From positions 1 through 8,944 of the forward strand of contig JAEOTL010000503.1 in assembly GCA_016839845.1 (NCBI GenBank): a stretch of DNA of 8,944 nt, in the 5' to 3' direction. This DNA is from Promethearchaeota archaeon. GTDB taxonomy: Archaea; Asgardarchaeota; Lokiarchaeia; Sigynarchaeales; SOKP01. The translations under genes and the position numbers were made by a program. Position 1 is the first letter of the stretch. Every line of letters starts with the position of its first letter. Below are positions 1 through 6,354 of the stretch, piece after piece. The notes under the pieces were generated by a model. The model did not search any database, was not told the origin of the DNA, and worked only from the letters and a program-made list of their open reading frames with translations.

Positions 1-286
1 ATTCTTTTGTTAATGCATCAACAATTTTCTTCCCACCTCGTATATAACATGCTGTTCCTAAACAAACAACAATAATATGCTCACCTTTAGGAACTAAACT
101 AAATGACTGGTAAAATGTAGCAACACCATAAACCTCAATCAGGGGAATTTGTAATTTTTTTGAAACTTGGATAATACATTCTTCAGGTAAGTAATTATAA
201 TATTCCTGTATATCTTGTAATACAGCAATTAGAAAATTTCCATTTTTTTTAATCGATTTTTCAATAATAGCTTCTTCTACACTCAC
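1..286 (-). CDS. NuoE/HndA-like [2Fe-2S] (thioredoxin-fold) subunit, 3' end off the left edge
   Basis: About 95 N-terminal codons are visible. The translation ends with GVATFYQSFSLVPKGEH followed by a strand and CLGTACYIRGG. This is the signature of the 24-kDa NuoE family (also HndA/HydC-type subunits of bifurcating hydrogenases and formate dehydrogenases), including the first two cysteines (CxxxxC) of its [2Fe-2S] cluster. The second cysteine pair lies beyond the window. Such subunits pass electrons to or from a NuoF flavoprotein at an NAD(H) site in a soluble complex. The N-terminal helical part (EEAIIEKSIKKNGNFLIAVLQDIQEYYNYLPEECI) fits the family. The start is taken as GTG at 286: the frame is closed by a TAA about 40 bases upstream with no ATG between, and a weak purine-rich AGAGAG lies just ahead. 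It heads its own transcription unit running off the left edge. Whether it pairs with the Nfn-type complex at the right end or with unseen NuoF/NuoG genes to the left cannot be seen. Confidence 0.85.
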   Translation of the reverse strand, partial: MSVEEAIIEKSIKKNGNFLIAVLQDIQEYYNYLPEECIIQVSKKLQIPLIEVYGVATFYQSFSLVPKGEHIIVVCLGTACYIRGGKKIVDALTKE

Positions 287-447
287 TAAAATCTCTCTGT
301 ATAGAATCCTTTGAAATTAATTAGGTGCTGATTTTGATGAATACTTGATCATTTTTTATGGATTTTTTAGAAAAACTAAATTTTTGCATACCATTATGAT
401 TATTATGTTCAATATTGTTCAGTTTTTGAGCATAAAAATATGACATT

Positions 448-463
448 TTTGAACGAATTCAAA
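448..463. repeat. Inverted repeat TTTGAA-CGAA-TTCAAA, possible operator
   Basis: A perfect 6-bp dyad with a 4-base centre. It lies about 25-40 bases downstream of the TATA-like block for minus-strand transcription, which is where archaeal repressors often bind around the start site. The arms contain the TGAAC/GTTCA-type sequence that recurs at 406-421 and in the gdh upstream region. The function is inferred. Confidence 0.3.
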
Positions 464-488
464 TTTTCTTTATCTAGATTTGAATACC

Positions 489-502
489 TTTTATATTATA
501 AA
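489..502 (-). promoter_or_regulatory. Possible TATA box for the NuoE-like gene
   Basis: On the minus strand this reads TTTATAATATAAAA, a nearly symmetric A/T block resembling an archaeal TATA box. Transcription would start near 465, at the inverted repeat 448-463. The distance to the GTG at 286 is long, and the near-palindromic box could also face the other way, so the call is weak. Confidence 0.25.
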
Positions 503-561
503 AAGATTTACTGTGGGAAAGATTTGGGCAAAACATATGACGCTATTTCTAACTAACAGAT

Positions 562-590
562 AAAAAAAGTCGAGAAATATCTAATTCTCG
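562..590 (-). terminator. Hairpin plus T7 tract behind gdh
   Basis: Read on the minus strand, 24 bases past the gdh stop there is a 6-bp stem CGAGAA/TTCTCG with an 8-base loop (590-571). It is followed after two bases by seven consecutive T (568-562). A stem and U-tract immediately behind a gene is a classic intrinsic terminator, and the T-tract alone could suffice in archaea. Confidence 0.6.
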
Positions 591-613
591 TTTACTTTCT
601 TACTTATTAAGAG

Positions 614-1864
614 TTATATCCAACCACGCAACTTCATAGCATCTAGGACTCTATCAATTGCTATTATATAAGCAGCCATTCGACTGCGGGTATCAATTTC
701 TTTTGCTTTATTAATTGTAGCGTGATAAGCATTATTCATGAACCGATCTAAAGTTGATATTACTTCTTCTTCATTCCAAAAATATCGATAATTCCCTTGG
801 ACCATTTCCAAATATGATACAATAACACCTCCCGCATTACATAAAAAATCAGGAATTACATGAATATTATTATTAAATAGAATTTTATCTCCTTCTGGGG
901 TAGTTGGGCCATTAGCAAGCTCAGCAAGGATTTTGCAATTTATATTTTCTGCATTTTTACGCGTTATTACATTTTCAAGCGCAGCCGGAATTAAGATATC
1001 ACATTCGATTTCTAATAATTCCTCATTTGAGATTTCTTTCGTATTATTTAAACCTAGTAACGAAGAAGTTTTGGCTTTGTGATTTATTGCCTTATCAGGA
1101 TCAATCCCATTTTCATTATAAATCGCTCCCTTGGAATCAGAAAGCGCTATAATTTTACAATTAAAATCTTGTTTTAGTAACTTAGAAGCCCATGAACCTG
1201 CATTCCCAAATCCTTGTATTACAACTTTTGCACTATTTAAATTTAATCCAAGTTGTTTTGCTGCTTCTCTAATACAAAAAGACCCCCCTTTAGCAGTTGC
1301 AATTACACGCCCAACACTCCCACCTAGAGGCAATGGCTTTCCTGTAATAACCGATGGGATGTTTTTCCGCATTATTATTTCATATTCATCCATCATCCAT
1401 GCCATAGTTTGAGAATTAGTGTAAACATCTGGTGCAGGTACATCTATGTTAGGTCCAAAAAAACCCGCGAGACGCCTTACATAGGTTCTAGCAAGTAATT
1501 CAAGTTCTCTATTACTCAATTCTTTTGGGTTGACAATTACTCCTCCCTTAGCACCTCCTAAAGGAATATCTACGCAGGCACATTTCCAAGTCATCAATGC
1601 AGACAAAGCTTTGATAAGTGATGCGTTTTCATCAGGATGTAATCTAATACCACCTTTCATAGGGCCTCTGGCGGAGTTATATTGTGATCTAAATCCTTTA
1701 AAACTTGTTACTGAACCATCATCCATTTTCATAACAAGTTTGACTTCAATAAATCTTTCTGGTTCACTCAAAACATTATAATCATCACTACTACAGCCAC
1801 TTATTTTACATGCCTCGTATAGCTGTTTTTGAGAAATTGTAAAAGGATCTAAAGATTCACCCAT
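614..1864 (-). CDS. gdhA: Glutamate dehydrogenase (NAD(P)+), complete
   Basis: This cytosolic enzyme interconverts glutamate with 2-oxoglutarate, ammonia and NAD(P)H. The 416 residues match the usual size of the hexameric Glu/Leu/Phe/Val dehydrogenases of archaea. Visible signatures: the substrate-binding GPMKGGIR (K70), WKCACVDIPLGGAKGGV with K94 and catalytic K106, PAPDVYTN with catalytic D146, the Rossmann turn GFGNAG (218-223) with SDSKG (242-246) after the second strand, and the late PDFLCNAGGVIVSYLE block including S350. The SDSKG sequence occurs in enzymes of either or mixed coenzyme preference, so NAD versus NADP is left open. A TTG at 1873 would add three residues; the ATG at 1864 is preferred because it is the stronger codon, and neither has a clear Shine-Dalgarno. 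It is monocistronic by layout: its own terminator follows, and the divergent region 1865-2221 lies upstream with GTTCA half-sites. It plausibly links amino-acid catabolism to the redox enzymes nearby. Confidence 0.95.
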   Translation of the reverse strand: MGESLDPFTISQKQLYEACKISGCSSDDYNVLSEPERFIEVKLVMKMDDGSVTSFKGFRSQYNSARGPMKGGIRLHPDENASLIKALSALMTWKCACVDIPLGGAKGGVIVNPKELSNRELELLARTYVRRLAGFFGPNIDVPAPDVYTNSQTMAWMMDEYEIIMRKNIPSVITGKPLPLGGSVGRVIATAKGGSFCIREAAKQLGLNLNSAKVVIQGFGNAGSWASKLLKQDFNCKIIALSDSKGAIYNENGIDPDKAINHKAKTSSLLGLNNTKEISNEELLEIECDILIPAALENVITRKNAENINCKILAELANGPTTPEGDKILFNNNIHVIPDFLCNAGGVIVSYLEMVQGNYRYFWNEEEVISTLDRFMNNAYHATINKAKEIDTRSRMAAYIIAIDRVLDAMKLRGWI

Positions 1865-1942
1865 GATAACCAATCGTTAAAAAAAATTTTATTTGTGATA
1901 AATACAAATTAGAATTAAAACTTTTTACTCTAAAACATAATT

Positions 1943-1957
1943 CTTTATATTTATTTA
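1943..1957 (-). promoter_or_regulatory. Weak TATA-box candidate for gdh
   Basis: On the minus strand this reads TAAATAAATATAAAG. Transcription would begin near 1920-1925, leaving a leader of about 60 nt before the ATG at 1864. The surroundings are so A/T-rich that other positions (for example TTGTATTTATC, around 1893-1903) are nearly as good. Confidence 0.25.
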
Positions 1958-2010
1958 CAGATCATAATAAGAATTCTTGAAAATTGTTCACAAAAAAGCC
2001 GAAAGTTTAA

Positions 2011-2045
2011 TAATGAACCAAACAAGTTTGCATGTTCGTTCATTA
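2011..2045. repeat. Nested inverted repeat upstream of gdh, possible operator
   Basis: TAATGAAC (2011-2018) and GTTCATTA (2038-2045) are perfect 8-bp reverse complements. Between them sits a second perfect palindrome, CAAAC-AA-GTTTG (2019-2030). The right arm is also part of the CGTTCATT direct repeat at 2037-2044 and 2068-2075, whose copies are 31 bp apart, close to three helical turns. The arrangement looks like a cooperative regulator site rather than a terminator, as no T-tract follows on either strand at the expected place. Confidence 0.4.
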
Positions 2046-2140
2046 AGATTTGAAAATTAACAAAATACGTTCATTTTTTCTATATTTTTACTTATCTCTA
2101 AAACCCCCTATATTTTATTAAGAACGGTGGGAAATGTAAG

Positions 2141-2158
2141 GGAAAAGCTTATATATAT
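2141..2158 (+). promoter_or_regulatory. BRE plus TATA box driving the small plus-strand ORF
   Basis: GGAAAAG followed directly by CTTATATATAT resembles the archaeal purine-rich BRE and TATA arrangement. Transcription should start about 25 bases on, near 2175-2180, giving a leader of about 45 nt to the TTG at 2222 or about 70 nt to the ATG at 2249. It is the clearest promoter in the window and faces only the small ORF. Confidence 0.5.
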
Positions 2159-2221
2159 GAAGGTACTTTTTTTATCTATAATAAGAAATTTAATTATACG
2201 TTCAGAATCTAATTAAAAATA

Positions 2222-2443
2222 TTGAACAAAGAAATACATTACATAAAAATGCTAAAGAAAATTGGTTATAATCAAAACCTTGCTAGCAATGGGGTAATTT
2301 TTATTGAAGTAAGTGATAGTTCTGAGGAGAGCTGTTTTACTGCTAAACAAGGAAATGATAATAAAAAAACGTATTGGTTTCATAAATATCTTCAGGATTT
2401 ACAAAATAGAGGAATTTCTCGAAAAATAATTAGACAACCTTAA
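2222..2443 (+). CDS. Small hypothetical protein, 73 residues (64 from the internal ATG)
   Basis: I do not recognise this protein. It could start at TTG 2222 (73 residues) or ATG 2249 (64 residues); neither has a Shine-Dalgarno, and a TAA at 2210 closes the frame upstream. The product is soluble-looking and lysine-rich, with a hydrophobic strand GVIFIEV, an acidic-serine stretch SDSSEES, one cysteine, then an aromatic-rich helix YWFHKYLQDLQ and a basic end SRKIIRQP. No membrane segment, signal peptide or metal-binding motif is seen. Support for a real gene comes from context: a good TATA box about 65 bases upstream on the same strand, and a perfect hairpin with T-tract beginning at the first base after the stop. 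It is the only plus-strand gene candidate, divergent from gdh and convergent with the glycyl radical enzyme. It could be a small regulator, but nothing in the sequence proves that. Confidence 0.5.
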   Translation: MNKEIHYIKMLKKIGYNQNLASNGVIFIEVSDSSEESCFTAKQGNDNKKTYWFHKYLQDLQNRGISRKIIRQP

Positions 2444-2472
2444 GAAATTTTAACAAAATTTCCGTACTTTTT
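2444..2472 (+). terminator. Hairpin and T5 tract behind the small ORF, possibly bidirectional
   Basis: GAAATTTT (2444-2451) and AAAATTTC (2455-2462) form a perfect 8-bp stem with a 3-base loop AAC, starting on the base after the stop codon. Five T follow at 2468-2472. On the minus strand the same stem is followed by a T-rich stretch inside the ORF (T5 at 2426-2422), so it could also stop transcripts coming from the glycyl radical enzyme gene. Confidence 0.55.
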
Positions 2473-2544
2473 CTAATAATATTTCAAATTTTGTAGTAGT
2501 ATTATCTGAGTTCTTAGTTTATTTGGATTATACAAGTAAAATCC

Positions 2545-4857
2545 TTAAAGTTTGTGTTCTGTTCTGGCGATGATTGTATCTTGAAGATCTTTTGTTAATT
2601 GTGTAAAGAACGCATTGTATCCCGCAACCTTCACTACAAGATCCCGATAATTCTCAGGTTGGTTCTGGGCAGCTCTCATTGTATCTGAAGAGACCACATT
2701 AACTTGCATGTGAAATATTTTTTGGTCAATAAATGATCTTACCAAAGCAGCCATTCTCTGCATATCTCCATCCCTAAAAACTGAAGGGTCAATGCGTAAA
2801 TTAAAGGTAACCCCCCCAAGTATTTCTACATGATCGATCTTTCCCATGGAATTCACTACAGCTGTAGGACCATGTAAATCTTTACCTCGGCTAGGGGAGG
2901 AGGCATCTACCAATGGTTCTGCAGCTAGTCTTCCTGAAGGAAGTGCCCCAACCAATTTACCTTGTGGTACATATGAACCCATAACAGATCCTCCAGGGCA
3001 GCCTTGTCCACCTCGTAAGTTCTTGACCTTATTAAATTCAATTATCCATTGATGGAGCACCCATGCTATTTGTTCATCAGCGAAGTCATTATTATTACCA
3101 AATTTCGGCACGTTTAGCAGCATCTGGTGCAATTCCTCATAACCTTCAAAATTATGATCCAAAGCATCACATAGATCACTCATTGTGATTTTTTTGTCTT
3201 CAAATACGAGCTTCTTGATTGCTGTTAAAGAGTCACCCACATCTGTTGAAGCTAATACAGCCCCTCCATTATTAAAGTTATAGTGAGCCCCACCTTCTTC
3301 TCTACAGATTCCCTTTTCAATACACCCATCTATCAATGCGGATTCATATACAGTTGGAGTAAATTCAATCATTTTTCGTTCAGTATCATTCCCAGCTTTT
3401 TCAATACTTTGTCGCATCCAAGCGAGTTGTCTACAAAATGCCTCTTGAACTTCTTTAAAAGTTGTAAATTGTCTTGGATCTCCAGTTTCTACCCCTAATT
3501 GCCTGCCATCAATCCGTCTTTTACCGTTAGTTAAGACATATTCCATGCACGCCGCGAGATTGGGCATTTGAAAGTAAAAATATCCTGAATCTTTTCCAGG
3601 AATTACGAGTTCAAAACATCCTTGAGGTGAAGCATTCCTAGCATCCTCAAGTGTTATTGTAGGTCCACCCATACTTCCTCGAGCAAGGGCTTGTGAAACA
3701 ATAACATCACTATTAACGAATTGCGGCTGACCAGTTCCCAATGAAGAGAGCTGACATGCTTTAATTAAATAATCATCGGGCATTTGATGATGGACGAGTA
3801 CACTGAGCCAGGGATTTGGTAATCTAGTATGCATGACACCCTCAATTATCATATAGGAAAGCTCATTGGTTGCGTCTTGTCCGTTAGCCTTAACTCCCCC
3901 CACAGATATAGGTGTTCCTGAAGGAGTGGGATCACCCTCAAGGTTTCCTGCGAGTAAATAGCAATCTATAAGCTCTTGGGCTTCGTCTCTTGTTATTCGC
4001 CCTTCTTGGATATCACGTTCATAGTAGGGATATAAATATTGGTCAATTCTACCTTGACTAAATCCCAAGGATGGAACTACCTCCCAGAACAATAATATGT
4101 AGGAAAAATAATAAGATTGTAATGCTTCATGAAATGTTCTTGCAGGATGAGCTGGTACACGTTCACATACTTCAGCTATTTTTAATAAGTCCTCCTTTCT
4201 CTTTTCGTCCATTTCTTCTTTTGCTATTTCCCTTGCTTTAGAAGCAAATCTTACCCCAAATTCCGCAGCCGCTTCCATTACCATAATTACACCTTCAAGG
4301 AAGGGACCTTTTGCTGCGTCTTCAGGAGTAGTACAATCAAGCTGACTGAGTTTCTCTTCAGCTTCTTTTTTTATTCCTAGAAATCCTTTTCTGACTACTT
4401 TTTGATGGTTATGAATATTATGTCCGAAATGATGTGTAGTTTGCTTTCTACCTTGTTCTTCCCAATACGGTTTGAGCTCCGCCAATTCTCGCTTCTCGTC
4501 ATCGCTGAGATCAATAAAAGGATTGTCAGTTCTCCATCCCAGAATATAAGATTGACCTATTTTTCGCATTTCTATATTAATTGCAGGTGTAATATTGCTA
4601 CATAACGGTCTCTCACTGGTGCATCCAACAATAAGCTGGTCTGGAAAGATATAAATAGGTAATTCCCTTACTATGGCCGCAAATACCTTCGCCCTGCGTG
4701 TTATTGTTGGTTCGCGTTCTGTTTCCTTCAAAATCCTCGTTTCAATGCGAGCTCTCTCAATGGAAACTGAGGGTATAATTCGTAAAAACTCTTTTCGGAT
4801 TTTTTCAACCCTTTCTGTTGGTTCTTGGACAAAAGTCTCAGAAATTACTTGTACCAT
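2545..4857 (-). CDS. Glycyl radical enzyme (PFL / glycerol-dehydratase / decarboxylase superfamily), substrate unknown
   Basis: A complete 770-residue member of the oxygen-sensitive glycyl radical family, whose stored glycyl radical makes a thiyl radical on the active-site cysteine. The catalytic loop is NASPQGCFELVIPG with C414 and E416; the Cys-x-Glu form is shared with diol/glycerol dehydratases, choline lyase and decarboxylases, whereas pyruvate formate-lyase uses a Cys-Cys pair. The C-terminal radical loop is VVKVAGYNAFF with radical-bearing G746, then IIARTEHKL. Also typical are GGAHYNFNNG (522-531), DVGDSLTAIKKLVF, NFEGYEELHQ, ALPSGRLAAEPL (638-649) and HMQVNVVSS. Odd points are K743 where the family almost always has Arg (RVxGY), and a His-rich segment HHFGHNIHNHQK (142-153). 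The size fits dehydratase-like enzymes better than the longer aryl-acetate decarboxylases or choline lyases, but the substrate cannot be assigned. No radical-SAM activase is in the window. The ATG at 4857 has AGAGG seven bases upstream. Confidence 0.93.
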   Translation of the reverse strand: MVQVISETFVQEPTERVEKIRKEFLRIIPSVSIERARIETRILKETEREPTITRRAKVFAAIVRELPIYIFPDQLIVGCTSERPLCSNITPAINIEMRKIGQSYILGWRTDNPFIDLSDDEKRELAELKPYWEEQGRKQTTHHFGHNIHNHQKVVRKGFLGIKKEAEEKLSQLDCTTPEDAAKGPFLEGVIMVMEAAAEFGVRFASKAREIAKEEMDEKRKEDLLKIAEVCERVPAHPARTFHEALQSYYFSYILLFWEVVPSLGFSQGRIDQYLYPYYERDIQEGRITRDEAQELIDCYLLAGNLEGDPTPSGTPISVGGVKANGQDATNELSYMIIEGVMHTRLPNPWLSVLVHHQMPDDYLIKACQLSSLGTGQPQFVNSDVIVSQALARGSMGGPTITLEDARNASPQGCFELVIPGKDSGYFYFQMPNLAACMEYVLTNGKRRIDGRQLGVETGDPRQFTTFKEVQEAFCRQLAWMRQSIEKAGNDTERKMIEFTPTVYESALIDGCIEKGICREEGGAHYNFNNGGAVLASTDVGDSLTAIKKLVFEDKKITMSDLCDALDHNFEGYEELHQMLLNVPKFGNNNDFADEQIAWVLHQWIIEFNKVKNLRGGQGCPGGSVMGSYVPQGKLVGALPSGRLAAEPLVDASSPSRGKDLHGPTAVVNSMGKIDHVEILGGVTFNLRIDPSVFRDGDMQRMAALVRSFIDQKIFHMQVNVVSSDTMRAAQNQPENYRDLVVKVAGYNAFFTQLTKDLQDTIIARTEHKL

Positions 4858-4864
4858 AAAATAA

Positions 4865-4869
4865 CCTCT
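4865..4869 (-). promoter_or_regulatory. Shine-Dalgarno site of the glycyl radical enzyme
   Basis: AGAGG on the minus strand lies 7 bases before the ATG at 4857, fixing that start. Confidence 0.6.
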
Positions 4870-4910
4870 TAACTATATTGGGAAATTCATAACTATTTTT
4901 AATAACTTTG

Positions 4911-4920
4911 ATTATACAAA
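4911..4920 (-). promoter_or_regulatory. Possible TATA box for the glycyl radical enzyme gene
   Basis: TTTGTATAAT on the minus strand, inside the 78-base gap after the nfnB-like gene. A start about 25 bases downstream would give a leader of about 30 nt carrying the AGAGG site. Read-through from the upstream Nfn operon is equally possible. Confidence 0.3.
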
Positions 4921-4935
4921 TTGTTATTTTAATAA

Positions 4936-6354
4936 TTATAGGTATTTTGACTTTAAATATTGATTCATCGCTAAGGCTGCTTTCCTTCCTGCTCCCATAG
5001 CAGAAATTACAGTGGCGGCTCCGGTAACAATATCTCCTCCCGCATAAATTCCCTCTATATTTGTTTTTCCATTTTCATCAGTTACAATGTTACCCCATTT
5101 ATTTAATTCGAGTGAAGTATAAGTAGAGGTTAATAATGGATTTGCATTATTTCCAATACCAATAATAACTAAATCAGTTTGTATGATAAATTCCGAACCT
5201 TTAATAGGAATTGGTCTCGCTCGCCCAGATTCATCAGGTGCTCCCAATTCCATCATAATGACTTCCATTTCCTTAATTTTTCTCTCTTCATCACCAATAA
5301 ATCGAGTGGGATTAGTCAATAATTTGAAAATAATGCCCTCTTCTTCCCCATGACGCACTTCTTCTAATCTTGCGGGTAACTGTTCCATGGCACGTCGATA
5401 TACAATTGTAACTGTATTAGCACCTAATCTTAAAGCTGTTCTGGCCGAATCCATAGCTGTATTTCCACCACCTATTACAACTATATTTTTACCTTTTACA
5501 ATAGGAGTTTTATACTTTGGGAAATCGTATGCTTTCATTAGATTCGTTCTTGTTAAGTATTCATTCGCAGAAACAACACCTTTTAAATTTTCCCCAGGTA
5601 TTCCTAAAAATCTCGGACTTCCTGCCCCGATTCCTATAAATATTGCCTTAAAGCCCATGGATTTTAAATCATCAAGAGTCAATATTTTCCCAATTATCAT
5701 ATCATACTCGATTTTAATTCCCAACATCTTCAGAGTTTCAATCTCATCTTCAACAATTGCCTTTGGTAGTCTAAATTCAGGTATTCCATATACTAAAACA
5801 CCTCCTCCTTTATGAAATGCCTCGTAAATAGTAACATCATATCCATACCTAGCCAGATCCGCAGCACATGTAAGTCCTGATGGACCTGAACCGATAACTG
5901 CGACTTTAATATTGTTGGGTGCTTCACAATCGGGGCATTCTTTAAGCTGATTTTTACGCTCCCAATCGGCGAGGAATCTTTCGAGATGTCCAATAGCTAC
6001 GGGTTCAAATCTCTTACCCATAATGCATTTCCCTTCACATTGATTCTCTTGTTGACAAACTCGTCCACAAATGGCTGGTAATATGTTATATTCTTTAATA
6101 CTACGAACAGCCTCTTGATAATTATCTTCCTGAATTAATTTAATAAACTCAGGGATATTGATATTTACAGGACAGCCCTCTACACACAAGGGTTTTGCAC
6201 ATTGCAAGCACCTTCCTGCTTCCTCTTTTGCAGTTCTTATATCGTATCCTAAATTTACTTCCTCGAAGTTTTTACCCCGTATTTTTGGATCTTGTGCTGG
6301 CATTTCATTCCTTGGTACATCACCAGGTTTTTTCTTTACCTTACTATCATTCAT
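4936..6354 (-). CDS. nfnB: NADPH-dependent ferredoxin:NADP oxidoreductase large subunit (NfnB/SudA; GltA-like)
   Basis: The 472 residues are the normal length for the NfnB/SudA family, which is homologous to the glutamate synthase small subunit. In order: an N-terminal double [4Fe-4S] domain with C49, C52, C57, C61 and C96, C100, C106, C110 (CLQCAKPLCVEGC; CGRVCQQENQCEGKC); an FAD Rossmann motif GSGPSG (155-160) with GGGVLVYGIPEFRLP; an NADPH fold GGGNTAMD (295-302) with YRR (319-321), arginines that commonly bind the 2'-phosphate; and the closing FAD motif YAGGDIVTGAATVISAMGAG (437-456). The family reduces or oxidises NADP(H) with ferredoxin, and in Nfn pairs does so by flavin-based bifurcation with NAD(H). 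The start is ATG 6354: it overlaps the upstream stop as ATGAATGA and has AGGTGAT just ahead. The longer reading to 6504 has a 50-residue extension unlike the family. An NfnA-like domain fused into the upstream protein argues for an Nfn role rather than glutamate synthase; no large GltB subunit is present. Confidence 0.92.
   Translation of the reverse strand: MNDSKVKKKPGDVPRNEMPAQDPKIRGKNFEEVNLGYDIRTAKEEAGRCLQCAKPLCVEGCPVNINIPEFIKLIQEDNYQEAVRSIKEYNILPAICGRVCQQENQCEGKCIMGKRFEPVAIGHLERFLADWERKNQLKECPDCEAPNNIKVAVIGSGPSGLTCAADLARYGYDVTIYEAFHKGGGVLVYGIPEFRLPKAIVEDEIETLKMLGIKIEYDMIIGKILTLDDLKSMGFKAIFIGIGAGSPRFLGIPGENLKGVVSANEYLTRTNLMKAYDFPKYKTPIVKGKNIVVIGGGNTAMDSARTALRLGANTVTIVYRRAMEQLPARLEEVRHGEEEGIIFKLLTNPTRFIGDEERKIKEMEVIMMELGAPDESGRARPIPIKGSEFIIQTDLVIIGIGNNANPLLTSTYTSLELNKWGNIVTDENGKTNIEGIYAGGDIVTGAATVISAMGAGRKAALAMNQYLKSKYL

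Larger units (their letters stand above)
287..613. other. Intergenic region between the NuoE-like gene and gdh
   Basis: No supportable gene lies in these 327 bases; short ATG ORFs of about a dozen codons exist but have nothing to recommend them. The region holds the gdh terminator candidate (562-590). It also has a very A/T-rich TATA-like block (489-502), a perfect 6-bp inverted repeat TTTGAA-CGAA-TTCAAA (448-463), and two TGTTCA copies exactly 10 bp apart (406-411 and 416-421). These probably serve the NuoE-like gene, whose GTG lies at 286, but a leader of about 180 nt would then be implied. Confidence 0.5.
1865..2221. other. Divergent control region between gdh and the small plus-strand ORF
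   Basis: No gene is visible in these 357 bases. They contain a strong plus-strand TATA box near 2148-2158, a weak minus-strand TATA candidate near 1943-1957 for gdh, an 8-bp inverted repeat with an inner palindrome (2011-2045), and six GTTCA/TGAAC pentamers counting one that straddles the small ORF start. A direct repeat CGTTCATT lies at 2037-2044 and 2068-2075, and TACGTTCA recurs at 2066-2073 and 2197-2204. The density suggests binding sites for a transcription factor serving one or both genes. Confidence 0.5.

Noticed and set aside
1865..1873. TTG start at 1873 for glutamate dehydrogenase
   Set aside because: It would add only three residues; the ATG at 1864 is a stronger start and gives the usual family length.
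2011..2045. Inverted repeat read as a transcription terminator
   Set aside because: There is no gene end nearby and no T-tract at the base of the stem; a regulator site is more likely.
5387..5815. 142-codon plus-strand ORF opposite the NfnB-like gene
   Set aside because: It is the antisense shadow of the FAD/NADPH domains; its composition mirrors the conserved gene and no plus-strand promoter or ribosome site precedes it.
5793..5993. 66-codon minus-strand ORF inside the NfnB-like gene
   Set aside because: It is a different frame of a well-supported conserved coding region with no start signal or recognisable protein.
4936..6354. Assignment as glutamate synthase small subunit working with glutamate dehydrogenase
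   Set aside because: The protein is homologous to that subunit, but no large GltB subunit is present and the upstream gene ends in an NfnA domain, so the Nfn role fits better.
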